Source: Acanthochlamys bracteata
Lineage: Eukaryota; Streptophyta; Magnoliopsida; Pandanales; Velloziaceae
Length of the DNA stretch: 64,000 bases
Assembly: GCA_019914995.1 (NCBI GenBank)
Contig: CM034144.1
Span: 2,697,489-2,761,488, forward strand
Direction: 5' to 3'
Within the stretch, counting starts at the first letter, position 1. Each line of letters begins with the position of its first letter. The position numbers were made by a program, and so were the translations under genes. Shown in pieces: positions 23,101 through 38,400 of the stretch. The notes beneath the pieces were generated by a model, which saw only the letters and a list, made by a program, of their open reading frames with translations, had not been told where the DNA came from and did no database searches.

Positions 23101-24680
23101 CACGAGGCTATTCTCTATATTGATAAAATCGCTCTAAATTTACTGTCAAATTTAGGTCCCATCAAAGCTACTTGCTTCTAACTCTACATGAAAATCAAAT
23201 CAATTAGTCTATCTTTGGTCCATAATAGAAAGATCATCTTTAAGCTTATAAGTCCGAGCAAAAAGTATCGGAACGAATCATTTGGCTAGAATACCTAAGT
23301 TTTGTTTTTGGGGGTGACAACAATTTCATTTAAGTGATAACATATAATATCACCATTTTTTATACAATTATAAATACAAATATTATCTAAAAATTCATCT
23401 AAAAAATTTCAATAAAAGAAAAAATTGCCAAACACACTACTTCACAATCTTTTACTATTTCAAATAAAATTACAAATAATTTGTTTCTAGTTTTACTAAA
23501 AAAAAAGAGAGACACATCGAGATAATAGTAGAGAGAATTAGATCCACATTAATCTGAGGTTTGAAGAGAATGAAATTGTATTAGAGACTAAACCTCAAGC
23601 TTCGGTTACACCAAGCTTTGTCTTCTCCTCCCTTCCTTTCTCTCTATGTTCAAAGTGTGCGCGGAGATCAATGGAGATTAGCAATGTCTCTTATCCACGG
23701 GAGGATAGAGGCCTCATAGGGAGTAGGCAAAAGGTAGTGACACTCGTGCAATCTACTTCTTCTCTTTTTCTTTCTTTCGCTCTCACTACTACCTCCCTCG
23801 AGCACTATGTTGCGCCACAATTATTATATTTCTTCTTCTTTTCCTTCTTTCCTTCAAGTTATTCTTTTTTAAAATTGTAAAAAATGGCAATTTAATTAGA
23901 AATAGATTATTAAAATTTATATATGTAGGGAATACAGTATTACTTTTGTCTTTCAAATATTTCAACCTGCATGCTGATTGCTGAAATCACGATGTATGCA
24001 ATTCAACTAATTAAGAAGTTCATTGTTGTTCATATCCTACTCATCATACCCAATTTAATCATAATCTATTCTCTTCAGGTATTTGTTCTTCGATAATGTA
24101 CTTCCTTAACCTTTATCTTAAAAATGATTATGAGATAAGACCAATGACTATAACTAGAATTACCTAATCTCACCGCAATAGGTTGCGATGCTTTCATAAA
24201 TATTATAGGGCCTGTTGGACATTGCCTGCGAGGGTTTATTTAATTTCTTTCAGATTTTTCAAAGAGCTTTTTACAGTAATTTTTAATTTTAAAAAAAACT
24301 AAAAATATGTATGAATTGTTCGTTATAAAATTATTATATGTATAATGTTTATTATTTTTTAAGTTTAAAAAGTAAATTCGCTTTTCCAAAAATCTCATGA
24401 AAGAATTCTTTTAACAAAATATCTTATTTTAAACATTTGCAAAGAACCTCTATATCTCAAGTACACAACAACGAACAAAAGAGTCCTTAAATTTCAAGAA
24501 AGAAAGAAATCAAATAAAATGTGATTTTTCAGTAAGACAACAAATTTGCCACAAAGTTTAGCCACAAAAAGACTTAGTACCACGTAATAGTAACTAGTAG
24601 TCCACGGTAATAGAAAACAGAAAATTTCCATTGCTTTTGAGGTATTCTAGGATTGCAAACTCTTACATTACATACAATAT
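20160..24680. other. AT-rich intergenic stretch, no gene recognised
   Basis: All open frames are under 75 codons and none has a recognisable motif. The region is unusually rich in A and T runs. A pyrimidine-rich block lies at 23,600-23,870. Confidence 0.5.
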
Positions 24681-24931
24681 GCTAAGGGGTGATTGGGACT
24701 GTGGTTGAAAAGTACTTTTATAGAATGAAAGATATATTTATTCTATTTCGATAAATGAGATCTATTATTTTGACAAAAAAAAGCAATAATAAAATCTTAC
24801 TAGTAAAATTTTTCTATACTTTCTAACTTCTTAATAAATTATATAAAATATTATAAAAAAATTAAAATGTGAAATGAAAAGTCGAAAAAATACTTTGGGG
24901 ATGCTTAGCCAAACGCACCCTTAGATATATA
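24681..24931. repeat. Candidate MITE with CTAAGGG...CCCTTAG ends
   Basis: The left end is ctaaggggtgattggg and the complement of the right end is ctaagggtgcgtttgg. The GGGTGCGTTTGG-type end is common in plant MITEs. The target duplication is unclear. Confidence 0.45.
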
Positions 24932-25898
24932 AAAGGCCTCTATAATAATAGTCACAAAAAGCTTATAATATATAGATGAGATGAGATGAAAATTCTTCGA
25001 TGGAGATGGACTAAGGAAGAGTCGGATTTTCTAAGGAGTGTTGCTAAGGGCATGTTTTAATTCCAAAGAATTCCACTTTCTTCCTTCAAGATTTGAATTT
25101 TGTCAATTATATGTTTCAATTAATTCTAAGCTTTACTTTCACTTTCAAACCAAATCTCACATCTATCAAATTCTAATTTTAAAATTTATTTCACGTGTTT
25201 CAATTATCACCCTAAACTCTTTGCTTTTAATGAATTTTATTTTTTATCAAATTTTATTTATGAAATTCAAGTTCATTTTTGTTTAATTAACACACGCTTA
25301 AAGTAAAATATTAATTGTCACCTCTAGATTCTTTGACTATAATGCTAATTAATATTCTGTCACTTGATATTATCTTTTATTGATGCGAACGCCAACCATG
25401 TAAATCTATCATACCAACACTATTGATTGTGATAACATTTAAAGAGAGTTTCTATCTATAAGTTTGGTTTCTAAATATTTTCATTTAAAGTAATGATTAT
25501 TGTCACTATAATCATAAGAAGAAGTTTCTTTATTTTATTTTGCAAACTCTCTAACTTTTATTTTCGATTAAATTAATTTTGTAACCAGTAGTCCATCTCT
25601 TGTCCCGGTCTCTTGCAACCTTATCAATGTTCAATCAAATCGAATCAAATTTGAGGGCATGTTTTGGATTGCTTATCAAATCAAAAATTTTTTTTTTCAA
25701 CTTCAAAAAGTTATGCATAATTTTTAATTTTTTTTAAAATTAATTAAATATAAATTATAAATAATTAGATGATAATTTATATATCTAGTTATATTGTAAA
25801 ATAATATATTTTAAAAACTCTTTGTGAAAACTTTCTTTTTATAAGCAGTCACAACGTTTTCTAAATTATTACCGTTAATGCTGGCAATTGTGTTCTTA

Positions 25899-26186
25899 GA
25901 ACGTGTTTTAAATATCCGTAAATAAATTTCGTGAAAGTGAAAATTAGAAAGTAGAGTTTTTTGAAAAATTAAATAGAAATTGAGTTCAGTTTTTGTATTT
26001 TAATAATTTTTAAAAATATATTAAAAATTCAAAAATATAATTATATTAGAAAGTGTGCAATAAAAAAATTAAAATTAGAGTTCTACGTATAAAAATATAA
26101 TTCTAAATTTTTTATATAATTAAAATATATAAATTATTCAAAATTTAAAATCTGACGAAAAATTATCGAGATTTGAAAACACGCAC
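25899..26186. repeat. Tourist-like (PIF/Harbinger) MITE upstream of the mannosidase gene
   Basis: The 288-bp element has ends gaacgtgttttaaatatccg and, complemented, gtgcgtgttttcaaatctcg. It is flanked on both sides by TTA (25,896-25,898 and 26,187-26,189), the usual 3-bp target duplication of this superfamily. Its right end is about 245 bp before the start codon at 26,432, so it lies in the proximal promoter. Confidence 0.6.
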
Positions 26187-26431
26187 TTAATTAAAATGAT
26201 AAAAACTGATTTTTCAACGATTTATTATCGACATCGACACGTTTCTTTCAGCCAATTAGAAGCCGCCTCGCAGTCGCATCCTTGTTCTCATTCACACCGC
26301 GCAATTGTAATAAATGAAATTAATATCTACATCCCACTAGTCATCGCCACAACTCGACGATCGAATTTTAGTTTGTCTGCAATCGATCAAGATTCGACAG
26401 ATTCTTTATCAGCTCTCAAACTGTTGAACAA

Positions 26432-29400
26432 ATGTTGTCCCTGAAATGGAGAAAATTTCAATTTTCGTTGTTGTTGATTTCGCTGCTGCTACTGGTTTCC
26501 ATGGTTTCTACTGCGATGGCATTCGATGAAGCTAAACGGATTTATATGAGAGAGAAGATTCGGAAAATGTTTGGTTCCATTTCTTGTAATTGATGGAATT
26601 TTGTTTTTTTTTTGCTTTTTAAGTATGAATTTTGATATTTGCTTCAACTTTCATTGATGTTTTGCAATCTTTGTTTAATTCGAAGAATGGTTGCATTACT
26701 TTATAAAAAAGAAGTGTAGTTCATATGATTTTAGAAATGGATTAACACTTCAAACGATTTGGCAATGGAAATTCTTGGAGAGACTTAATTGCTAACAATT
26801 CAGTTATTGCTATCCATATTCTCGTTACCTTAGGACAGTTTTTATCACTTAACCTAGTAGCGTGTAGATTTTAAAGTTGATTTGGTATGGAGTTTTAGTT
26901 ACTTTCATTGGTCAGTTTTAACAACTTTCATTGGTCAGTTTTAACAATCTTTCCGGATCAAAGTGTAGTTTCGTTTTTGCTTTTTGTGGTTTGAGAACTA
27001 TAGATGAATCTTGGAGAAAGAAATTGCTAAACACTGTGAACAACTGGCTATGGAAGTTCTTGGAGGAACTTAATTGCTAAATAAGTTGGGTAACTCTTAT
27101 CCACTATTTTCATAAGGCATGACAGTTTTGGCCATTAGACTTAATAATGTGTAAAGTTTAAGGTTGCAGTTGCTTTATAAACTTGTAGAAAGATGTAAAG
27201 TTTAAGTTAATTTCATTGATCAGTTTTAAGTAATCTCCTTCAAAATTTCTTTCAGGTTCTACCATGCCTACGGTAACTACATGGCTCATGCATTTCCGGT
27301 TAGTTTATGTGTTGGAGCTTCTTCTTTTTTGTTGCTATATTCATCTGGTGTCGAATTATGGAGCTCTCATTCTTGTATTCTTGTTACAGCATGATGAGCT
27401 CAAGCCTCTTACAAGGACTTACACGGACTCCCTCAGTGAACTTGGGAACCTTAAGGTCTTAATCTAGATTTATGCCCTGTGCTAAGGTTCCTAGTTCTTT
27501 CTCCATTATTGTATACTTGATTCATATTGATATTAGAACTTATTCTAATTTCAGCTTCAGCATTTGCCCCAGAACTATAATGGATCAGCATTGTCACTTA
27601 TTGAGTCATTGTCAAGGTGTAGTTAACATATCACCCATTTTGTTTGTTATTTTTTTGGTGCTGTACTGGCTTCTCATAGGTTTGGTGTATCTATCTCCAG
27701 TGTAAGCTTTACTGTGGAATTTAATTTGGTAAACAATCCACTGACTAGCATTTCCTGTGGGGATCTGTCACTTTAAGATGGATGTTTCAGATCTTATGTG
27801 TTTGCCAATGGCATCTTGCTCTCAATCTAAGGACTATTTATGTCAACCCTCTAAAACTACCTGATCATTCATGCTGCATACTGTAATATTATTTTATTAC
27901 ATGAAGGTAAATAAGTTAACAATGTCCCTTGTTTTCATGTACTTGCTTTGAATGACTAATATCTTACATTTCTTTTATACACTTCATTGGCATAGGAATG
28001 GTTTAATTATCTACGAGACTGGTACTTCAGTATGGAAACAGTTAGTGGCTTCTTATAGTAAAGTAGTGTGCCTTTTTTTAGGAAATGCCATGTGCGATGT
28101 TGCTTATTTCTTTATTTATTTTTTTTTTTAGAATCATGTAAAGTCATTTCAAAAGCATAAATTTACTGATTATCAGTCTCAAATCTTATTTTTTGTAAAT
28201 ATTCTACCATATGCAACATTTCCTGGATCTTATGGGGGAGGCTGTTTCCCTCCACCCCTCTAGATCACGCCCTTCTTTTGCACAAATAACACAAGGAAAA
28301 AATGACAAAATCCAGTAAAGCTATTGTTTTCAGAAGTTTTACTTCCTACCTTTATGCAACTCTTTTACAAGCTATGCCTGTTATCAATTCAGTTGGGAAT
28401 CAGAGTATCCGCCTAATCTTGTTTTATTTTACTTAGTCTTGTTGTCTTAGATAACCGGACTGAGTTTGCCAGAGGAGTTCTTTGGCTTGCTGGTAACCTG
28501 ACATTTGATATTGATGCTCGCGTGAATGTTTTTGAGGTATTTACTTTATCGGATATTGTACTTTTCTACTAATTTGAGTTGATTCTCTAAGACCTTTGAT
28601 GTCTCACGTCCAAAAACTCAAACTTGAAGTAAGCTGCTTTTTAATTGTATCTTCATATCTGCTGCTACTTTTGTAGTGCAACATAAGAGTTCTTGGAGGG
28701 CTTGTGTCTGCTCATATTCTTGCAACTGATTCTAAAAGCAGGTTAGCCCTTGGTACATACCAAAATCAGTTACTAAAGCTTGCTGAGGATTTAGGTCAAC
28801 GCCTTTTACGTGCATTTGATACGCCTACAGGATTGCCATATGCATGGGTTAATTTGAAGGTGTGGATTGGTAACTTTTGTTTGGTCTTTTCCTTGTAACT
28901 TCAAGTTTTTGCCTAATACTGCATCAGGACTTTAGTGGAGACTTAATTTAACTAATTCTTTAATTGGAACCATTTTGTAAGTTAAACTGGAACCATTTAC
29001 ATCCACCCATATTTCTTGTAACTCACAGATAAACACTACAGTTGTTAAAAATTACTCTAGTTTATTGTAAAAAAGCTAGGAAGGTGCTAATATTTATGCT
29101 CTGCAGGTGTAAGCTAGTCCTTGTGTAATAAATGTAGTGAGCAGTTTCATTATGATGAAGCATATTGTAATTGCTTCTTTCTTAAATTATTCAAAGTACA
29201 TCACTAATCTCTAACACAAGTTGTAGACACTTAAGATATTAAGATGCTCTGTTATGTTGTCACATTATCCTTCTTTAAGTTGGAAGTTCTCCAATAATTC
29301 AGCTCATGGAATGTTTTCTTATTACAGTATGGGGTACTAGAAAATGAAACAACTGAAACAAGCACATCAGGATGCGGTAAGCAAGTTGTTGTCTCACATC

Positions 29401-32400
29401 ATTTTGCTCATGTAGATGTTCATATTAAGTCTATGTATTTCTTAGGATCTCTTATCCTTGAAATGGGAGGACTATCACGATTAACTGGTGACTCTAGATA
29501 TGAAGCTGCAGCTTTACGTGCTCTGCGTAAATTATGGAGCATGAGAAGTTCTTTGAATCTCTTGGGTACAACCCTAGATGTGATAACAGGAGACTGGATC
29601 GAGTACTCCTCTGGAATTGGAGCAGGTAAGATCTACTATTTTGTTTGTTTACGATTTTTCCTCACAAATTTCTTGTTCCTCGTCGAGAATTTACAATTAC
29701 GTGGTTGTATCAGCACCAATATTTATGTTGTCGATTTCACTTGTTCATGAATCAGAGTATGTTCTCCATGCAACTAACTGATGGCTCTTTCCTTTTTCTG
29801 ATTCTTTGTAATTATAGGTGTTGATTCTTTTTATGAGTATTTGGTGAAAGCTTACATTATTTTTGGAGACGAGGAGTACTGGGATATGTTTCATTCAGCT
29901 TATGTAGCAGTGCAGAGATACTTCCGCCATGGCCCATGGTGCAGCATTGCCACCCTTCTGGTTTGTCTTGATGTTCTGTTATGTACTTGTTCAAAATGCT
30001 GTTACTATGAAGTTCAAAAGTTAATCTTTTAGGTTGGATTAATTGTTTTGCATCTACAATAGAAAGTTTCTTCTTTGACATGCCCAATTGTGACTCCTGG
30101 TTTTCTCAAACTAGTATACCACAATAAATTCACCTAAATGCACACTAAGTAAGCCCATGTAGATTGAGAAAGATAGGATCCATTGAGATTCTTAAAATCT
30201 TTTTTGGACCTTTCATGCTACTGAGGTTGCACAATTTCAACATCTTTTTTCTCCATAGTTCATCCAAAAATATGCTTCCATGCTATACCTGTATTTCAGT
30301 ATTTCTGATGATTTAAAACAAGCTGGAGCTGCCCCAAAGACTTTATGGGGAATGCCCTTGCATTCGTAGGCTTGTATTTTGAAATTTCTGAGTATTTAAT
30401 GTGCAATACTGTTAGAAACCAATTTTCTGATTTCAGTCACATTAGAAGAGAGGAATATAATTAGAGATGGGGGGCAACATTCTGATATAATACTAAGACA
30501 ACTTACTAAACTTGCTCCTTTTCTTTCCTTTGCTGCATGTGTGGGATAGCACAGACTTCATTTCCAACCAACATGATTGTAATCTAGTATGGGAGAAGGA
30601 AAGACCAGTTCAGTTATTCTTTGTGTGCCCTCAAAACTTAAGGTACCAGGCATTGAATGCACTATAGTAATTTCAGATTGCGTGGTGAAGCCAACTTCTT
30701 GTACAGAAGTATCGGAATTTGGGGTAGGTTAGAACCTATAGAGGTGGTTGAGTTGTCACAATAATGTTTGAGAAAAATCTTTCTCATAACTTCTAAACAA
30801 GAAGTCTGTTTGATGCAACTGACATTCTTGTCTAGTGAACCGGAGAAACTGCTTAAAACAGCATTAAGGAGGCACTTGTATACTTCTATTATCATCCATT
30901 TTGTCTCTTTTCTATTTTAATAGTATTAATATAAAAATATGAAAGCAAACTGTCCAGTATTTCTTGTTCCACTTGATTTGTTTGAACCATTTAGATCCAT
31001 AGGACTTTGAAATTAGGGTGATGCGAAAGGAGATCCTAATAAAGCATATGTTAGGTTTGAATTGCTAAAAATTAGGAATTCATATCTAATTTGCTTAGTG
31101 AATAGTCACTTTCAGTTGAATATCATCTAAGTTCAGTTGAATATGCAATTTGGATGTTTGGTGATTTTGCAACTTGATGTACAATTAGGAGTTGTGTAGG
31201 AGTTTCAAGCATTGTAGTGGACTTATAATTATATACGATTTTAAGGGTCTATGTATTACGTCAACTGTTTACCCTGGGAATCTAAAGCATTTTAAGGAAG
31301 AAGGTCAATTAGCATTATTTACGAAATTGTGATTAGTCAAAGTGCGGAACCTCTTCTTCTTTCTTGATAGTGACATTGCGACAATTTGTCTCTTACCCAA
31401 CACTCTTATTTGCTTTTGTATTATCTTGGTTCATTTTTAACCACATGATGCCGAAATAAGTGAAAAAAAATAATTTGAATGTATTTGCTCTTCTTGTAGC
31501 TTCTTGCCTTTTGGCGGAGTGTCAGTTCCATTTAGTGAAAGTCAAGTACAATATCCATGACTTTATGCTAATTTGTATTGTCTAAACATAGTAAGTTATT
31601 TGTATATATTATAGGGTATACTATTTATAATACTCAGACATTGGGAATCTAGCCTTGGTGGCATTTCCCCCCTTTGACTATAATCTTAATTTATGTCTTG
31701 CTGGTTTGACCATGCAAGACTTTATCTTGGTTAACCACTTGGGAAAAGGATGGAAAGTGCCTAAGCTAGTGAAAATTGTGTCATTATGTGCCTTAGCAAT
31801 CCCTTCACCAGTCGTCACTCACTTATTGAAAATTGGATAGTACAAAAGCATGTGATCTATCCAACCTACTTACTTCGAAGGTTAACCTTTTGGGAGATGA
31901 TTTGCTATAAGAAATAATTTTAAGGTGGCCAAGTAAGTATTCGTTATAGATTAATAAGAAACCATCATTAGTTCGAACCACAAAAGACTAGGCAATACAG
32001 TGATAAGTCATTTATAAAGACATGTAGGCATGGAACTACAAGAGAAAGTTCAGGTGGATGAGTTTTATGGTTTTTATTGACTGGCTTCATTGGTAAGTGA
32101 AGATTGGTTAGAGGATTTTGGTGTGGTATTTAAATGGAAATGACAATTCCCTTTGGCCCTATGATTTTAAGAATGATCAAGGTTAGGCTATTGCTCAAAA
32201 TAAATAAAATAAGATAGATAAAATAAAATAGAATGAAAAAGAAAAAACAAAGTGTGAACTGTCAAAAGTTGCCTTTCTGTATTTAGCAAAGTACATATAT
32301 ATTCATTAGGTTTGCTTAAAGTTCCATGATCAATAAAATTATGATATCTTCCCAAAAAAGAAATAATAATAATAAATAAATAATTTTTTTGCTATAAAAG

Positions 32401-35400
32401 AAGAATTGCTTAGAGAACTAGAGGTCGGCTCTAACTCTAGATTACATAAGAATATAGTCATGGATATTTTAATTAGTTTGAGACAAATCAAGAAAGAAAA
32501 GTTTAGATGAACATAAGCTTCATCGAAGCAAATTTCGGCTGCTTACAAAGAATTATGATTTTTTTTGTGGATCCCACTATCATAAGAGATTGCAATCTTT
32601 GTTAACCTAATAGCTATATTGGAAACAAGTTATGCATGTTTCGTTAGAAAGGCCTATTTTTTGGCTCATGAATGAATCACGCTATCTTTCTCCAGTTAAA
32701 CCTATCTTTTGGATCGTCTTTATTCAGCAGATTAATGAAGTTAACATAATATTTTTGACATCCTCAAAAGGCTCATGAAGATTTTGTCCTACTTTCTGTA
32801 TGAAGAATTTTAAAATAATAATGTGGTTTCAATTTATTGGTAACTATTGGTAGTGGTGATCACAAATATACCTGTTATGAGTTTCTGAAAACTATCATCT
32901 TTTGCTGTGGAGGGATGTATTTAGTGGATATAGGAAAGATCTTGTGCCTTAGACTTGTATAGATTTATAGTTGATCTTCATTCGACTTCATCCTACGTCA
33001 TCTTCAATACTTAAATTGCTCATCTTTTGCCTATGACTTCTAGAGATGAAGTAATGTGGAACTTATGTTGTTTTGGTTAGGATTTCATTCCTTTGTGATA
33101 AAAAGGATCAAGAGTTACTATTTTGCAAGACAAACAGAGGAATGGGCTTTTTCTATGAAGATTAAGGAAACAGGATAATGACTCATAATCCGCTTAAACA
33201 AACGGTACACATTACGATGAACCCTCAACAATATCCAAGGACAATGATTAGCTTGAATAGTTATGAAATTGCTCCTTTTCAAAGTACGAGGGAGTGGTAT
33301 GAGTTGATGCTATTCAAGTTGCACTTTTCTGGCTTAAGAACTAAATTACATACAACCTTGGTACATGTCTATACGTAATGAATTCTTTGGGTGTTAGACC
33401 TCGTAAGACGAGGGGCATTAAGTCATTTAATATGGTTATTTTGTTCTTTTCTCTGGTTCCTTACTCGCACCCTTCAGTTAGGATTTTGTTCGAGATGTTT
33501 GATGCTAAAAAACCAACATGTATAAGAGGTCTTCATTTTCACTAATCACCTAGAGAATGCAGGCAGTTAGTAAGTAATATTGAAGGGCATAGAGCCATCT
33601 TGACAATGTATGAGCAGAGAAGATCGCTAATAGAAGTTATCAAGTAGAGATTAGATTAATAGGAATAGCCTTAAATCATGCTTCAAATAAAAGGAAAATG
33701 ACTATTATATGATTAGAATTATACTTGAATACGTTGAGAAGGTTAGTGTATGGTCTATCCTTACTATCACTTGTTGTTTATGGGTTGAGAGATTCATACT
33801 ATAGTTAGATTTAGCAAAAGCTGAGGACATGCGTGTGATGATCCCTTGATTTTTTTGAATAACACATACCTCGCCCTACACATATTTCGTCCATTTTTTG
33901 AGTGCGACTTTAGCGCACTATGTCAAGCATGTAAGTTAAAAAATTTAAGAGTTTTAATATGTTGAAGAGGTAATAGGCATCTATAAACCCTAGTTACCCT
34001 ACTATAAGAAAACTAAAGTTTAATTTGAATTGTCTAGTACCGAAAGGATTAATAATCGTCCTCATATTATAAAATTATTAGTTTTCTTTACACCTAATCA
34101 AAGTTAGAGTGCAAAGATGTTGATGGCAAATACTTATCCTTATCCTTGAAAGCTAATGGAGTAGAAAGGTGTTATAGGAGAACAATACATGGAGTTCTAT
34201 ATCAATGGGATTAGAAGCTTAACAATTAATTCCATTTTAGAATCCCTTGTCTCTAACTATTTCCATCAAGCAATGGGAATGAGTTAAATCATGTTTTGTT
34301 TGCTCACATTTTAAAAGTAAATAGTGATGTAATAGAAGTATTAGGTATCATGTGATATTTCATTGCCATTACCTTGCTAGTATTGTATCTTTACCTATGC
34401 TGGCTCTAGTTTTGTATCTTTTAGGTGTTTTAATGGTTGAAGAATCATGAGGATTTAAGAATTTCGATTTGCTAAAAGAGCTTGATGAAAAACTTCTCTA
34501 AACAATATATACCTAATTCAAGGCGAAAAACTATTGAATCCACGGTAAAATAAGTAACAACATCGTTAAAGAGAAACAATCAAACTAGATAAGCTCATGC
34601 CTCTATATATGTTTAAATTGAAGCAAAGTTACCAAATTAAGAAGTCCTATATAAAGCAATATTTTAAAAACAGGATCGAACCTACCGGTTCATCTGGTTG
34701 ATCTAGAACGGATCTAGTTTCTGGTTTGACTTTATAAAAAATTAGTTTCAACATTAGATAAGGATGAACTGTGACATATAGTGGTTTAGGTTGGTTCAGC
34801 TTTCAAGCACCTCGATTACAGTTGAACCTAATTCAGCCTGGTTCAGTTGGTTCAAGTATTTCAGGCTGGTTCACAAATTAGGAGAATACATAATGAATTA
34901 TGTCTAAGTTTGTATTCCTAATAAATTCATCATCTCGTTAACTTCTTTCATTAGTTTTTGCTTTTTTTTTGGTCTTCTTTTTTAAATAAAACTTTATTTT
35001 GCTAAGTTTTATTGATTTGAATTATCTCCTTGCAATCTTAGATTTATATAACAATAACAAATTAAGAGTTTATCCCACTTGAGTAGGGTTCGCTATATGA
35101 ATTTATTTTTTTCATTCTATTTGATTATATATGAGATTTAACGAAAGATCTAATTTTTCTAAATTCTTCATCACTATCCTAAGGTAAGCTAATTTTGTTC
35201 GTCTCTTCTCCTATAGTGTTATGTTGGAATCATATCACTCTTATGCACTGCAGTATTTAGATCCACATAAGATATATTCGAACCATCTAAGTCTATATTT
35301 TCTTGACTTGTCTTTGATTGGCGCGAGAGCTGTCTTTTGGCGTATATTTTTACTTCATATTTTGTCCATTCTAATACATATTTATGTCAGCTTTCTTATT

Positions 35401-38400
35401 TTCGCTACGTTTATTTTATGGGCATCTTATCTATAATGACCCAACACTCACTACCATATAAAATTGCAAGTGAATGATTGCTCTATGAAACTCACTTTTT
35501 TAGCCTTAAACGGACTTTCTTATCACACAAGATTCTGGTATCACCTCAATCATATTGTTCAAACTCTTCCTTTCTTATGAACAAGCGTACCTAAATATTT
35601 AAAACTATTGTTTTGCGGTACAATATAATCCTCTATAGGAACAATAGTAGTATCACAATCCTCTATAGGAACAATAGTAGTATAATTATTTTTATATTTA
35701 CTAAAATGACAATGTATATATTTAGTCTTTGTCCTATTTAATTTAAGATCTTTAGATTCTAATTTCTCCTCTAATATTCCAATTTATAGTTTAACCTCTT
35801 CTTTCTCTCGCCAGTTAAAACTATACCATCGGTCAATAACATATATTACGGTACTTCATTCTGAATATGTCGAGTGAATTTATTCATTACTAAAACAAAA
35901 AGTTAAAGACTTAAAGCTGAATTTTGATGCAAATTTATAGTATAGTGAAGTCTTTGCTCTTATCACCATTATAATGCATTCAAGTTAGTACTCCATCATA
36001 TATAGCTGTAATAATCTTTATATATGTAACATGTATACTTTCTTTCTAATACATACCCTATCGTAAGTTTTTTCTAAATTTAAAAGTCATATGTATTTCT
36101 TTTTCTTTCTATATTGTACCATCAATCTCTTGAAAAGGTAATCACTTCCTAGTAGGTCTCCTTGGCGTAAATCGAAGTGGTTATCTAAAACTTTTGAATT
36201 ACGTCTTAATTTATATTCAATAATCTCTCACAATTTCGTAGTATGACTCATGAGTTTAATTCCTCTATAATTCGTACAATATTAAATGCTTTTGTTATGT
36301 TAATAAATAGGCGCTAGAGGACATCCCCTACATTCATCTTCATCTTTTCTCTTTAAAATAACATTAAACAATTCTGTTAGCGAAGTAATACCAATTTGAC
36401 CTAAATGTCTCCATACTTAGATTGGGATTTCATCTGGATCAATGGTTTTTCTTATTTTCATCTTTTTCAGAGTCTTTCTAATTTCTGATGGCTGGATTTT
36501 TCTAACATAATTAAAAATTTTATCTACTGTTACATCCATTAAGTCGGTTATGTTCACAATATACCTTCCATTAAATAATTTATCGAAATAGGTTATCCAC
36601 CTTTGATTTGTATGTCTAAATAATAAGTTATTTAATCCGGCTCTATTATGGTACTGGTTTGAACTGTAAATTCAAAACTTTCCAATGTCACTCTCTCGTT
36701 CGATTTTTAAATGTTGACATAAATGAACCTAACACAATACTTTAGAACTTGGAAACAAATTAAATCTTACCAAAACTAAAACTTTCAAACTATAGTGGAA
36801 AGTAAATTGCAAATTCAAGTTAGAGATGTACCAAATCTGAGATATAACTTGATCATGATCTAGTACTTGAAGATCTTTTCTAGGTCATGATTCACCTAAC
36901 TCATTAAGGATTGAAGATAGTCACTGTCCAAAGTTATGCTGCTTAGTGCAATCTAAACCAAACCTGAATATGAAATGACTTTTTAGTCGGCAGTCATTTG
37001 GACCATCTTTGTAGTATGCCATTCTCCTTAGCTTCAAAGAACTCGCTCTCGGCTTTGGCGGTGAAACTTAAGTCTTCCACGCCAAAAGTGTAAGTACTTT
37101 GAACTCGAGATATTTTTGAAGTGGTAGTGCAGGTAACTTGTACTTGCATTTTTCGTTGTGTATCAAGAAGTCCTAAATATGTAGCTTTAAGCTGAAATTT
37201 ACTGACTTACAACTCATACACAACTTAATTATAAGAAAATAAGAATTTTGAATTTTAGTAAAAAGATACCTTAGGGCTTTATTAGATCGCTCTTAATATT
37301 TGGCTAAATTATCTTAATAATTTCATCAAAGTATTCAAATTTACCAACTTACGTACGTTAAGCCGAGAATAGATTTTCCGTTGACCTCATCTTGCTATAA
37401 GAAGCTGCAAGTTCTCTTACAATTTCATAACTTCATAATCAAGCTACAATGGGACAAGCTTTTCCTATTTTCTAGTAAAAATGAGATTTGTATATAAATG
37501 ATTGCATGTACCACTTAGAGGAAGCTGGTGCTGTTCTTGCAAGGTGGAACTGCTTCGATTGTATCAAACCATATTCCACCTTCAACCCGTGAGCAAATAT
37601 AATATTTTAACAACTGCTCAAATTGTCAATGATCTATAGAGGCGTCCATCATACGCTATTGACAATGGAGACAATAATAACAAGTATCTCTCGTTACAAT
37701 AATCCCCATTTCAAAAAATTTCCTGGTTTGATAAAGATATGTTCAGTATAGCAATCCCTGCTGACTCATCGTAGAAAGTAGTCGTTGGATCAAATCAAGC
37801 ATGCAAATAAGAGGATGCAGAAAACAAATTTACCATGGTTCGATTTAAACTGATGCCATGGGGAAGAGCACGAGAAAAGACTCACTAATAATAATAAGAT
37901 AGTACAATAGTATACTCAAAACTCAAAAATTGAAAGGTTTTGACTATTCGAAGGTAGACTGCGTAGTCTAATTTGAACCTGAATTTGGATCGACTTCTAG
38001 CTCGCTTGTTGTAAAGACCATCTTTGTAGTACGTTGTTAAGGCTTAGATGTAGTATTTCAATCTTGCAATGAATGTTTAGTTAATCTAGTGGTAGAATAA
38101 AAATAGAAGTATGTCGCTCATTTCGTATTTGTCCAACCTGCCGCTAAAATAGTAATTGATGTGAGTCATCTGGAAGTGATCCTAATTGTAGTCTAATGAT
38201 GCAAAGATAGACATTGCTGGGTGAGTGGTAGGTGTATTGTTTGTACTTATTGGTACCAATGTTAAGACGAAATGCACAGTATAATTTCGTAACACTTAAA
38301 TAGCAACATATGTAAGGGGTATATAAGAGTGCTAATAATTGTTGATATTCTCTTGTTAATACAATCATTATACTTAAAATTACTAACTATCACAATTTTT

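Noticed and set aside
25049-25296. Possible MITE with gggcatgtttt / gcgtgtgtt ends
   Set aside because: The ends match weakly and the flanks differ (TAA on the left, TTA on the right), so I did not list it as a feature.
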